Assembly: GCF_014200175.1 (NCBI RefSeq)
Contig: NZ_JACHBD010000013.1
Span: 1 to 64,000, forward strand
Direction: 5' to 3'
Source of the DNA: Rhizobium lentis
GTDB taxonomy: Bacteria > Pseudomonadota > Alphaproteobacteria > Rhizobiales > Rhizobiaceae
Length of the DNA stretch: 64,000 bases
Below are positions 18,762 through 27,049 of the stretch, one piece after another. Position numbers and translations under genes: made by a program. Position 1 is the stretch's first letter. The number at the start of each line of letters is the position of its first letter. The notes below the pieces were generated by a model. That model was given only the letters and a program-made list of their open reading frames with translations. It did not search any database and was not told the DNA's origin.

Positions 18762-19558
18762 TCGACTTTCATCCTTTCCCCGCCGGACGTGGATGGTGCA
18801 GTCGCGCCAAAGAACTTTTCCCGACGAGCCTGTGCGAGATCCTTGTCAGTCTGCTCGGTCTGGAGCCAGGTGCCCATCATGGTCATCTGTTGTGAAACGA
18901 GCCCGCGCATTTTCTGCATCTGCGCGACTTGCTGCGAAGCGATTTCGTGACCGACCTGGAGCGCCTTCATTTGCCCGTCGGCGGTCTCGGACATCGCGCG
19001 CAGCGTTGACATCGTGTTTTCCTCGCTGTCGAATTGATCGGCCGTGAGACTTGCCGCCTTCAATGTGCTGGCGATCGTGTCACGGTTGGTATCTGACCAA
19101 GTTTGATACGTGGATGTGAAGCTGGCTGCATTCGGAAGGTTGGTCTTGAGGTTGGCATAGCTCTGGAAGCGCTGCTGCAAGACATCGTCGGCATTCCCCA
19201 TCGAGAACGATATGCTTTGCCCCTGGTCAACAATGCTGCGGAGCCGATTGAGGTCGCTTTCGACCTTTCCCCACATGTAAGACGGCAGTGTCGCCGTGTT
19301 CTGGAGAAGGTTCTGATAGATGTTCAGCTGGGTCTCGATCTGTTGCGCAAGCTGGCTGATCTGTGTCAGCTGATTCTGAATCTGCTCGCCGGATTGACCG
19401 ACGAGGGAAACCAGTTCGCCGTTGTTGAGGACCTGAGTCCACTCGGTTGCTGCGTCGGTGGCGGTGCCAGCTTCGGCCTGCGCCACGGTAGCAACTCCGA
19501 TTGCGAGGGCGCTTAAGCCCGTCAGCCATCTACTCGAAATTGAGCTGCGATGCGGCAT
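18755..19558 (-). CDS. trbJ: Mating-channel protein TrbJ (VirB5-like)
   Basis: A 267-residue exported protein with a signal peptide (MPHRSSISSRWLTGLSALAI...) and a long helical body with repeated Gln-rich heptads (QNQLTQISQLAQQIETQLNI). TrbJ/VirB5 proteins are minor pilus or tip components. A GAGGAG site precedes ATG 19558, which lies inside the last 29 nt of trbE. The last residues (FFGATAPSTSGGERMKVEW) resemble the C-terminal tail of TrbK-type proteins and are nearly repeated in the next gene. Confidence 0.88.
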   Translation of the reverse strand: MPHRSSISSRWLTGLSALAIGVATVAQAEAGTATDAATEWTQVLNNGELVSLVGQSGEQIQNQLTQISQLAQQIETQLNIYQNLLQNTATLPSYMWGKVESDLNRLRSIVDQGQSISFSMGNADDVLQQRFQSYANLKTNLPNAASFTSTYQTWSDTNRDTIASTLKAASLTADQFDSEENTMSTLRAMSETADGQMKALQVGHEIASQQVAQMQKMRGLVSQQMTMMGTWLQTEQTDKDLAQARREKFFGATAPSTSGGERMKVEW

Positions 19559-21986
19559 CGTGAACTCCTCTCGTGTTCAGCCAATGGATCGGCCAGTCAC
19601 GGCCGTGTTCGGCAATCAGCGCCCGGATGCGTTTTAGGTCGTCCTTGCCGGAAGCCCCGACGAAGCTCAACGCGACGGGGCCAAGCGTCATATCGAACAG
19701 CCGCCGGCCCTCTGGCGTGGCGACGTAATATTCGCGCTTTTGGGCTGCGCCCGCGACGATATCGATCTGGCGCTCGTTAAAGCCGATGCGCTCATAGAAT
19801 TCCCGCGTTCCCGGCTCGCGCGCAGCACCGTTCGGAAGGCAGATTTTCGTCGGGCAAGATTCCTTCAAGACGTCGATGATCCCCGAGCGCTCCGCGTCCG
19901 AGATCGATTGTGTGGCGAGAACAACGGCACAATTCGCTTTGCGCAGCACTTTCAGCCACTCGCGGATCTTTGCGCGAAAAACGGGGTGACCGAGCATCAG
20001 CCAAGCTTCGTCCAACAGGATCAGGCTTGGAGAGCCATCGAGGCGCTTTTCGATGCGCCGGAACAAGTAGGTAAGCACCGGCACTAGATTGCGCTCTCCC
20101 AAATTCATGAGGTGATCGATCTCGAAGGTTTGCAGCGCGCCAAGCGAAAGGCCATCCTGCTCGGCGTCGAGCAACTGGCCCATCGGACCGTCGACCGTGT
20201 AATGGTGAAGCGCGTCCTTGATCTCGCGTATCTGGACCCCAGACACAAAATCTGAGAGCGATCGGCCCGGGGCGCTTGCCATTAAGCCGACCTGCCGGGA
20301 GATGGCATTGCGATAATCAGGCGAAACTGTGACGCTTTGCAACGCGATCAGCATCTCGATCCATTCGCTCGCCCAGGCCCGGTCCGCATTACTTCCGAGT
20401 TCGGAGAGCGGGCAGAAGGCAAGCGCCTTCCCCTCCCCTTCAGTGTCTCCGCCAATTTCGTAGTGGTCGCCGCCACCTGCCAACGTCAACGGCAGCAGTG
20501 AGTTGCCTTTGTCGAAGGCAAAGACCTGGGCGTTCTCGTAGCGTCGAAACTGCGCGACGATCAGCGCCAGAAGGGTCGACTTGCCGGAGCCCGTCGGACC
20601 GAACACGAGGGTATGTCCAACGTCGCCGACATGCAGGTTCAGGCGAAACGGTGTGGAGCCGCTCGCCACCTGCATAAGCGGCGCTGAATTTGGCGGATAG
20701 AATGGACACGGCGCGATCGGGCTACCTGACCAGACCGCATTGAGCGGGATAAGATCGGCCAGATTGTTGGTGTTGATCAAGGGCTCGCGAATATTGCAGT
20801 ACCAATTGCCCGGCAGGCTACCAAGATAGGCATCGGTGGCGTTGAGCGTTTCGATCCGCGCTCCGAAGCCCTCGGCCTGGATCAGCCGTCGGATCGCCTC
20901 CGCCTTCTCCTGGAGTGCTTCGCGGTCGTGATCGAACAGCACGATCACCGGCGTGTAGTAGCCGTAGGCGACCCGCTGCGACGAAGCCTGTGCAATTGCG
21001 TCCTCGGTCTCGGCCACCATTGTCATGGCGTCCTGGTCAACGGACCGGCTTTGCGTCTGGAATAATTGATCAAAGAAGGGCCGGACCTTCTGCTGCCATT
21101 TCTTCCGGGTGCGTTCGAGCTTCTGTCGTGCCTCCTCGGCATCGAGGAAAATGAAGCGCGACGACCAGCGATAGGTGAGCGGCATCAGATCCAGGCTGTT
21201 GAGGATCCCCGGCCAGCTTTCCGCCGGCAACCCGTCGATTGCGACGACCCCGAGAAACTGGCTCTCGATCTTCGGCGTCAGCCCATGCTCGAGCTCGGCA
21301 GTCGCGATCCAGTCGAGGTACATGGGAACGTCGGGAAGCCGGATCGGGTGGCTCTCGCCGGTGATGCAGAAGCGAACGAACTGCAGCAACTCATCGTACC
21401 GTGCATTTCGCGTCCCGCCTCGTTCCCTGACAACGCGCGTTTCCATCCGACGGATCGAAAGGTTGTTCGCCAGATACTGCTCGATTTCCCGAATGGCGTT
21501 TTTGAACTCGAAGAGCACTGTGTCCGCATAAGACTTCTTGCGGCTTTCCTCGTCCGAATAGATGTATTTGCTCAGTGCCGTCTTCTTCGACTCCAGCGGC
21601 CGGTAGGTGAGAACGATTGCGTGCTTGCTCTCAAAATGTCCATGTTCGCGCGCAAAATGCGCCCGGCGCTCGGCGTCGATTGCCCGTGTTACCGGATCGG
21701 GGAAATGGCACCGATCGTCGGATGGGTAGTCCATGGTCGGAATGCGGATCGCCTCGACCTGGATCATCCAGCCGCTTCCGAGCCGAGAGAGGATCGAATT
21801 GATCTGCCGCGACAGCTCGTTGCGCTCGAGAGCGGTCGCGCTTTCGGAGTCGGGGCCGGCAAAGTACCAACCCGCCATGAGACTGCCGTCCTTCAGAAGC
21901 AGAACGCCGTTATCGACAAGACCGGCGTAAGGAACGAGATCGGCAAAGGATGGGCCTGTGGTCCGCAAACGTTTCAGAGCTACCAT
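19530..21986 (-). CDS. trbE: Transfer ATPase TrbE (VirB4-like)
   Basis: An 818-residue VirB4-family ATPase, the normal length. Walker A is GPTGSGKS (residues 463-470), Walker B LILLDEAWL (about 640) and a later box is VVLATQSISDAERSG. It energises pilus biogenesis and substrate passage at the inner membrane. A GAGGAGG site precedes ATG 21986, 10 nt after trbD. The frame is intact throughout. Confidence 0.95.
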   Translation of the reverse strand: MVALKRLRTTGPSFADLVPYAGLVDNGVLLLKDGSLMAGWYFAGPDSESATALERNELSRQINSILSRLGSGWMIQVEAIRIPTMDYPSDDRCHFPDPVTRAIDAERRAHFAREHGHFESKHAIVLTYRPLESKKTALSKYIYSDEESRKKSYADTVLFEFKNAIREIEQYLANNLSIRRMETRVVRERGGTRNARYDELLQFVRFCITGESHPIRLPDVPMYLDWIATAELEHGLTPKIESQFLGVVAIDGLPAESWPGILNSLDLMPLTYRWSSRFIFLDAEEARQKLERTRKKWQQKVRPFFDQLFQTQSRSVDQDAMTMVAETEDAIAQASSQRVAYGYYTPVIVLFDHDREALQEKAEAIRRLIQAEGFGARIETLNATDAYLGSLPGNWYCNIREPLINTNNLADLIPLNAVWSGSPIAPCPFYPPNSAPLMQVASGSTPFRLNLHVGDVGHTLVFGPTGSGKSTLLALIVAQFRRYENAQVFAFDKGNSLLPLTLAGGGDHYEIGGDTEGEGKALAFCPLSELGSNADRAWASEWIEMLIALQSVTVSPDYRNAISRQVGLMASAPGRSLSDFVSGVQIREIKDALHHYTVDGPMGQLLDAEQDGLSLGALQTFEIDHLMNLGERNLVPVLTYLFRRIEKRLDGSPSLILLDEAWLMLGHPVFRAKIREWLKVLRKANCAVVLATQSISDAERSGIIDVLKESCPTKICLPNGAAREPGTREFYERIGFNERQIDIVAGAAQKREYYVATPEGRRLFDMTLGPVALSFVGASGKDDLKRIRALIAEHGRDWPIHWLNTRGVHDAASQLNFE

Positions 21987-21996
21987 GGGCGCCTCC

Positions 21997-22296
21997 TCAG
22001 TATCGGCGCCAAGGCGAACTCGTCGCCTTGTAGGTGGGCCTGTAGGAAATGTGCCGGATGTAGACCTGTCGCATTAGTGGGTCGGACTTCGCCATGATCC
22101 TGAGAACCCCGACGACCAGGATCCAGACGGCGACACCGAAGATCGCCGAATAGATTGTGAGGACGACGAAGATTAGGATCACGGCCGCAAGTCCGGTGAG
22201 CAGCACCAGTTCGCGATCCGCTCCCATCAAAAGATTTGAACGGGAAAGAGCCCGGTGGATGAGATTGCGTTGCAATCCGGTAAGCGACTCAGCCAT
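21997..22296 (-). CDS. trbD: Membrane protein TrbD (VirB3-like)
   Basis: A 99-residue inner-membrane protein with a hydrophobic hairpin (LVLLTGLAAVILIFVVLTIY then AIFGVAVWILVVGVLRIMAK) and a short basic C-terminus, the VirB3/TrbD pattern. The ATG at 22296 lies inside the end of trbC; the longer upstream frame is trbC shadow. Confidence 0.88.
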   Translation of the reverse strand: MAESLTGLQRNLIHRALSRSNLLMGADRELVLLTGLAAVILIFVVLTIYSAIFGVAVWILVVGVLRIMAKSDPLMRQVYIRHISYRPTYKATSSPWRRY

Positions 22297-22666
22297 CGGC
22301 CGCCTCCCCGCCCGCAGGCGGGTTGAGCTGTTGTTTCGCCAATCCAATTGACGCACCGGTCGAACCGAACAGACCGACAATCTGAGTCGCACCGAGAAGG
22401 ATGCCGGCAACGAGCACGACGTAGACGAGACGTCGCGCAAAATCGTTGAGCTCGCCGCCAAAGATCAGCATGCCGCCCGCTATCGCCATTGCCGCGAGCG
22501 CAATGGCGCCCGCAACCGGGCCGGTGATCGACTCCTGGATTTGCTGCAGCGGTCCTTCCCAAGGCAGACCACCGCCCGAGGAGCTGGCGAGAGCCGGACC
22601 AAATGAAGCAAGCACGACCGGGGCCGCAAGGAGCGTGATGGTGACGAGGGAAACTTTACGCGACAT
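22289..22666 (-). CDS. trbC: Pilin precursor TrbC (VirB2-like)
   Basis: A 125-residue prepilin: signal peptide to about ALA (residues 25-27), then two hydrophobic helices (GPVAGAIALAAMAIAGGMLI and LVYVVLVAGILLGATQIVGL). VirB2/TrbC proteins form the conjugative pilus, and in this system are cyclised by TraF. The start overlaps the end of trbB by 11 nt. Confidence 0.9.
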   Translation of the reverse strand: MSRKVSLVTITLLAAPVVLASFGPALASSSGGGLPWEGPLQQIQESITGPVAGAIALAAMAIAGGMLIFGGELNDFARRLVYVVLVAGILLGATQIVGLFGSTGASIGLAKQQLNPPAGGEAADG

Positions 22667-23633
22667 GGCGCGCCTCCTCTTCTTCGGTGAACTGGCCGGA
22701 CTCAGTTTCGTATTGCCCCCCAGCGAACCGTTCGACTTGAATCACGTCGCGGACGCGCCGACCGCGCGGCGTCCGCTCGATCGAGATGATCAGGTCGACC
22801 GCCTCGCCGATCACCTCTTGCATCGGCTGCTGACTTGCTTCCGCAGTTAATTGTTCCAGTCGTCGCAGCGCCGACATGGCGGTGTTGGAGTGGATTGTCG
22901 CGACGCCGCCGGGATGGCCGGTGTTCCACGCCTTGAGCAATGTGAGCGCAGCGCCATCGCGGACCTCACCAACGACTATGCGGTCAGGCCGAAGCCGCAT
23001 CGTGCTCTTCAAGAGACGCCCCATGTCGACGGTATCACTGGTGTGCAGGAGAACGGCGTTTTCAGCCGTGCACTGAATCTCGGCGGTGTCCTCGAGAATG
23101 ACCAGACGGTCTTCCGGCGCGGATTTGACGATTTCGTCGATCACCGCGTTCGCGAGCGTCGTCTTGCCGGAACCTGTTCCTCCCGAGATGATGATGTTGA
23201 GCCTTGCGGCGATGGCGCTTCGGATCGTCGATGCGTGATGTTCGCCCATCACCCCGGACCGGATGTAGTCGTCGAGCGGGATGAGCCGCGACGCTCGGCG
23301 CCGAATAGTGAAGGCGGGCTTGGCCACCACTGGAGGCAGCAGCCCTTCAAAACGGTGGCCGCCGATCGGCAATTCGCCCGAGATGATTGGTTGCTCGTCG
23401 TCCACCTCCGACTGAAGGGCATGAGCGACGGTTCCGATCACCATTTCCGCGGCCGCCGAGGACATTTCTCCGGCCGGGGCAACACCGTGGCCCAGCCGTT
23501 CGATAAAGAGCTTTCCATCGGGATTGAGCATGATATCGACGACCGCCGCGTCCTCGAGCGCGATGCAGAGTTGATCGCCAAGCGCCTCCTGAAGTTTGCG
23601 CACGAGCCGGGGATGAGAAGGAAGCTGGGTCAA
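22656..23633 (-). CDS. trbB: Transfer ATPase TrbB (VirB11-like)
   Basis: A 325-residue VirB11/PulE-type hexameric ATPase with Walker A GGTGSGKTT (residues 151-159), VILEDTAEIQ and GEVRDGAALTLLKAW boxes, and the C-terminal GVATIHSNTA motif. It powers assembly of the transfer apparatus. The TTG at 23633 has GGAGA upstream and lies 11 nt after traI, so the two genes are co-transcribed. Confidence 0.94.
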   Translation of the reverse strand: MTQLPSHPRLVRKLQEALGDQLCIALEDAAVVDIMLNPDGKLFIERLGHGVAPAGEMSSAAAEMVIGTVAHALQSEVDDEQPIISGELPIGGHRFEGLLPPVVAKPAFTIRRRASRLIPLDDYIRSGVMGEHHASTIRSAIAARLNIIISGGTGSGKTTLANAVIDEIVKSAPEDRLVILEDTAEIQCTAENAVLLHTSDTVDMGRLLKSTMRLRPDRIVVGEVRDGAALTLLKAWNTGHPGGVATIHSNTAMSALRRLEQLTAEASQQPMQEVIGEAVDLIISIERTPRGRRVRDVIQVERFAGGQYETESGQFTEEEEARHVA

Positions 23634-23644
23634 AGTGGTCTCCG

Positions 23645-24268
23645 TTACGCTTGATGACTGCAGGCGGTGAGGTTGGATTGGTAGTTCGGCGGCCGTAACC
23701 TCAGGAAGGTCTCAGCGTTTGCTGGCAGCGTGCCTGCGATGGCGGTGGTGGCACCGATCTTCTCCGGCTGCCCCAGGCGCTGGAGAGGCCATTCGACGCG
23801 AGCAAGAATTCGCTCGAACCTGATATCCGTTACCGTAACGACTTCGGTGAGACCGCCCGCCAGGCACCATTCTACGATGCCGGCGAACATGGTCCGCGTT
23901 GCCTCGTGAACCGAACCGTCTCCCCTCCCCTCTTCGAGGGCGGTGTCGACGCAAAAGCGAGAGCTCTCGACCATCAGGGGATGAGCGTTCAGGCGGCCTT
24001 TTGGGAGCAGCGATGGAAATACGTCTGCCAGCATGGTCGGTCCCATCGCAGGCAAAAGGCGCGCACATCCTGCAAGTCGTCCAGCCGCGGTGACAGCCAG
24101 GATGTAAGTCGGGCCGAGAGCGTCAAACCCATCTGCCTCGCAGTCGTCGACCACTTCCACATCCCAATTCAAGCGAGTGGCAAAGACCGACGCACGTAGC
24201 CTATGATGGTCCTGAACCAGCTGCGCTTCGTAGCAATTTTTTGGTGTCGAGATCGCGAATACCTGCAT
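23645..24268 (-). CDS. traI: Acyl-homoserine-lactone synthase TraI
   Basis: A 207-residue LuxI-family enzyme making the acyl-homoserine lactone sensed by TraR. Conserved positions include the N-terminal Arg and Phe/Trp set (RASVFATRLNWDVEV), an acidic EADGFD and the central ESSRFCVD. The ATG at 24268 (MQVFAISTP) fits the family start better than the upstream in-frame codon at 24307. It is the first gene of traI-trbBCDEJKLFGHI, so induction would be autocatalytic. Confidence 0.93.
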   Translation of the reverse strand: MQVFAISTPKNCYEAQLVQDHHRLRASVFATRLNWDVEVVDDCEADGFDALGPTYILAVTAAGRLAGCARLLPAMGPTMLADVFPSLLPKGRLNAHPLMVESSRFCVDTALEEGRGDGSVHEATRTMFAGIVEWCLAGGLTEVVTVTDIRFERILARVEWPLQRLGQPEKIGATTAIAGTLPANAETFLRLRPPNYQSNLTACSHQA

Positions 24269-24657
24269 GGATTTCTCCGTCGTTGTTAGGCGACGGGAAC
24301 TCAGCACGAATCGGAATCGGGCGTCAGTTGTCGAATCCTACAAGGTTTTTTGTGAGTGAGTCGCGGCAAGGAGATCACCGCCTTTGCCGAAGTCTTCTGC
24401 TTTTCGCCGAAATCGCCGCGGGCACATTTGTAGGATTCACAGTAAAACATACCGTGAACCCGTCGGTGCCGCGGCCTTGCTAAGCTTCAGGCTCTAAACG
24501 GAAATATCCATTTGCTCTACGTTTCGGGCTTCTCCGCGTTAACCTTTCGTTAACCTAAAAGCCCTTGCTGAAAATGCAGAATCGGCTCTAATAGCTAGTG
24601 GCGGAACTTTACCGGTTTCGCGAAAAATTCCGCCACTTGCAGGAAATGGGTTTTGAG
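24269..24657. promoter_or_regulatory. traI/repA divergent control region
   Basis: This 389-nt spacer must carry promoters for the leftward traI-trb operon and for repABC. Perfect 11-bp inverted copies of GAATCCTACAA lie at 24333-24343 (plus) and 24428-24438 (minus). The minus copy extends to ACTGTGAATCCTACAA, matching the motif near oriT. Tandem GTTAAC words sit near 24540-24552. AGTGGCGGAA/TTCCGCCACT (24597-24606/24628-24637) forms a 10-bp inverted repeat just before the repA start, a plausible RepA operator. Confidence 0.55.
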
Positions 24658-25872
24658 ATGGCGAAGACCGCAGCAAAAACAGCGCCAGTCGTCGAAGGGT
24701 TGACCGCATTGATGGAGCGTCATGCCGACGCTCTCTCCAGCCAACTTCAAGCCCATCATCTCAAGGTCTTCCCGCCGACGTCCGAAAAGGGCATTCGATC
24801 CTTTGCACCGTCAGAAGCCTCAAAATTGCTTGGCATCGGTGAGTCTTATCTTAGGCAAACTGCTTCGGAAATGCCTGAATTGCACGTTAGCATGAGTCCC
24901 GGCGGTCGACGCACGTTTACGATCGAGGATATTCATTCAATCCGTAAGCACCTGGACCTGATTGGCCGCGGGAACCGGCGCTACCTGCCCCATCGTCGCA
25001 CGGGAGAGCAGCTTCAAGTCATCTCGGTGATGAATTTCAAAGGCGGCTCGGGCAAGACGACGACGGCCGCGCATCTGGCACAGTACCTGGCAATGCGTGG
25101 CTACCGAATTCTGGCGATTGATCTTGATCCCCAAGCAAGCCTTTCCGCACTCTTCGGCAGTCAGCCAGAAACTGACGTTGGTCCGAACGAAACACTCTAT
25201 GGCGCCATCCGGTATGATGACGAGCAGGTCCCAATCGAGCAGGTTGTCCGAGGAACGTACATCCCGGATCTTCATCTAATTCCCGGCAATCTTGAACTGA
25301 TGGAGTTCGAGCACGACACCCCCCGCGCGCTTATGAACCGGAAGGAAGGCGACACGCTTTTTTACGGTCGGATCAGTCAGGTCATCGAAGACATCGCGGA
25401 CAACTACGATGTCGTCGTTATCGATTGCCCTCCTCAACTTGGCTACCTCACTCTTTCGGCTCTGACTGCCGCAACCTCGATCCTCGTCACCGTCCATCCG
25501 CAGATGTTGGATGTAATGTCGATGAACCAGTTTCTGGCGATGACCTCGAATCTCCTTCGGGAAATCGAGAATGCAGGCGCCCAGTTCAAGTTCAATTGGA
25601 TGCGCTACCTCGTCACTCGTTTTGAACCGAGCGATGGCCCGCAGAACCAGATGGTGGGCTATCTGCGTTCGATCTTCGGCGAAAATGTCCTCAATTTTCC
25701 GATGCTCAAGACGACGGCCGTTTCGGACGCTGGTCTGACAAATCAAACCCTCTTTGAGGTTGAGCGCGGACAGTTCACGCGCTCAACCTATGATCGGGCC
25801 TTAGAGGCGATGAACGCCGTCAACGACGAGATCGAAACTCTGATCAAAAAAGCATGGGGTAGAACCACATGA
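24658..25872 (+). CDS. repA: Plasmid partition ATPase RepA (ParA)
   Basis: A 404-residue ParA-type ATPase of the repABC replicon with an N-terminal DNA-binding region (FAPSEASKLLGIGESYLRQT) and deviant Walker A KGGSGKTTT (residues 128-136); later boxes are AIDLDPQASL and VVIDCPPQLGYL. It moves the plasmid with RepB and represses its own operon. I start at ATG 24658; ATG 24646 (with AGGAA close by) and GTG 24598 are in frame, but the usual length is about 400. The stop overlaps the repB ATG. Confidence 0.94.
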   Translation: MAKTAAKTAPVVEGLTALMERHADALSSQLQAHHLKVFPPTSEKGIRSFAPSEASKLLGIGESYLRQTASEMPELHVSMSPGGRRTFTIEDIHSIRKHLDLIGRGNRRYLPHRRTGEQLQVISVMNFKGGSGKTTTAAHLAQYLAMRGYRILAIDLDPQASLSALFGSQPETDVGPNETLYGAIRYDDEQVPIEQVVRGTYIPDLHLIPGNLELMEFEHDTPRALMNRKEGDTLFYGRISQVIEDIADNYDVVVIDCPPQLGYLTLSALTAATSILVTVHPQMLDVMSMNQFLAMTSNLLREIENAGAQFKFNWMRYLVTRFEPSDGPQNQMVGYLRSIFGENVLNFPMLKTTAVSDAGLTNQTLFEVERGQFTRSTYDRALEAMNAVNDEIETLIKKAWGRTT

Positions 25873-26894
25873 GTCGGAAGCACCTCCTTGACGTCTCCAC
25901 GGACGCCCCCGACAGCTCATCAGCTGCTGAACACAGAGCGGCAAAGACTCGCTCCATGCCGCTTCTCGGCGTGACCAGAAAAGAACGAGATCCAGCGACG
26001 AAGCTGACTGCAAACATCGGTAACGCGTTGCGCGAGCAAAATGATCGTCTTGGTCGTGCCGACGAGATCGAGCGGCGTCTAGCCGAAGGTCAGGCCGTGG
26101 TTGAACTGGACACGTCGTTAATTGAGTCGTCCTTCGTTCAGGATCGTATGCAAGGTGATATCGAAGGACTTCTTGCATCCGTCCGCGAGCAAGGACAGCA
26201 GGTCCCAATCCTTGTGAGACCTCATCCCGTTAAACCCGGGCGCTACCAGGTTGCCTTTGGACACCGCCGGCTGCGCGCCGTTTCGGAGCTAGGACTGCCG
26301 GTCAAGGCGGTTGTTCGGGACTTGACGGACGAGCAGTTGGTTATCGCACAGGGTCAGGAAAACAATGAGCGCGAAGACCTCACCTTCATCGAAAAGGCAC
26401 GTTTCGCACACAAGCTAAACAAGCAGTTTCCACGAGAAATCGTCATCGCGGCTATGTCAATCGACAAAAGCAACTTGTCGAAGATGCTCCTGCTTGTCGA
26501 CGCCCTCCCCTCTGAATTGATCGATGCCATTGGCGCCGCTCCAGGCGTTGGACGCCCAAGTTGGCAGCAATTGGCAGAGCTGGTTGAGAAAGCATCGTCT
26601 CCGGGAGGCGCGGCGAAATATGCGGCCTCGGAAGAGGTGCAGGCGCTGCCGTCGTCAGACCGGTTCAAGGCGGTGATCGACCATTTGAAACCGCGTCGGA
26701 TTGCGCGCGGGTTGCCAGACGTCATGTCGACCCCCGATGGCGACAGGCTTGCGCAGGTCACGCAGAGCAAGAGCAAGGTCGAAATTACCATTGACAGGAA
26801 AGCCACGCCGGATTTCGCGGCTTTCGTACTCGAGCATTTGCCGGCGCTCTACCAGGAGCATCGCGCAACGCATCAACGGAAACAGGGAGTGTAA
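25869..26894 (+). CDS. repB: Centromere-binding protein RepB (ParB)
   Basis: A 341-residue ParB-family protein with the GHRRLRA box (residues 131-137), the ENNEREDLTFIEKA box and a following helix-turn-helix (REIVIAAMSIDKSNLSKMLL). It binds parS and works with RepA in segregation. Its ATG overlaps the repA TGA (ATGA). The likely parS sites are the palindromes after repC. Confidence 0.94.
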   Translation: MSRKHLLDVSTDAPDSSSAAEHRAAKTRSMPLLGVTRKERDPATKLTANIGNALREQNDRLGRADEIERRLAEGQAVVELDTSLIESSFVQDRMQGDIEGLLASVREQGQQVPILVRPHPVKPGRYQVAFGHRRLRAVSELGLPVKAVVRDLTDEQLVIAQGQENNEREDLTFIEKARFAHKLNKQFPREIVIAAMSIDKSNLSKMLLLVDALPSELIDAIGAAPGVGRPSWQQLAELVEKASSPGGAAKYAASEEVQALPSSDRFKAVIDHLKPRRIARGLPDVMSTPDGDRLAQVTQSKSKVEITIDRKATPDFAAFVLEHLPALYQEHRATHQRKQGV

Positions 26895-27049
26895 CCCGCA
26901 AAAGAAAAGAGCTCCCTCAACGTCGCCGTCGTGGAAGCCCTTCTGTCTCTGTAGCAAGAACAGAATCGCATTTCCTCGAATCCTCGTCAAGAGTCTTTGG
27001 CGCCGTTTTGGTGAGCGAATTTCGTTTGCCTGGTGAAAGGTGAGAGACA
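26895..27049 (-). ncRNA. repB-repC spacer with antisense incompatibility RNA (ctRNA)
   Basis: The 155-nt spacer has the sequence style conserved in repABC plasmids (AAAGAAAAGAGCTCCCTC ... GTCAAGAGTCTTTGGCGCCG). In that family it encodes a small antisense RNA, read against repBC, that limits RepC synthesis and determines incompatibility. I place it by position and resemblance; the exact ends are not visible without transcription data. Confidence 0.7.

Noticed and set aside
21066..22097. 343-codon plus frame opposite trbE
   Set aside because: Antisense shadow of an intact VirB4-type gene.
24537..24553. GTTAAC-N5-GTTAAC near the repA promoter as a parS site
   Set aside because: The symmetry spans 17 bp and lacks the central GC of repABC parS; the palindromes after repC fit better.
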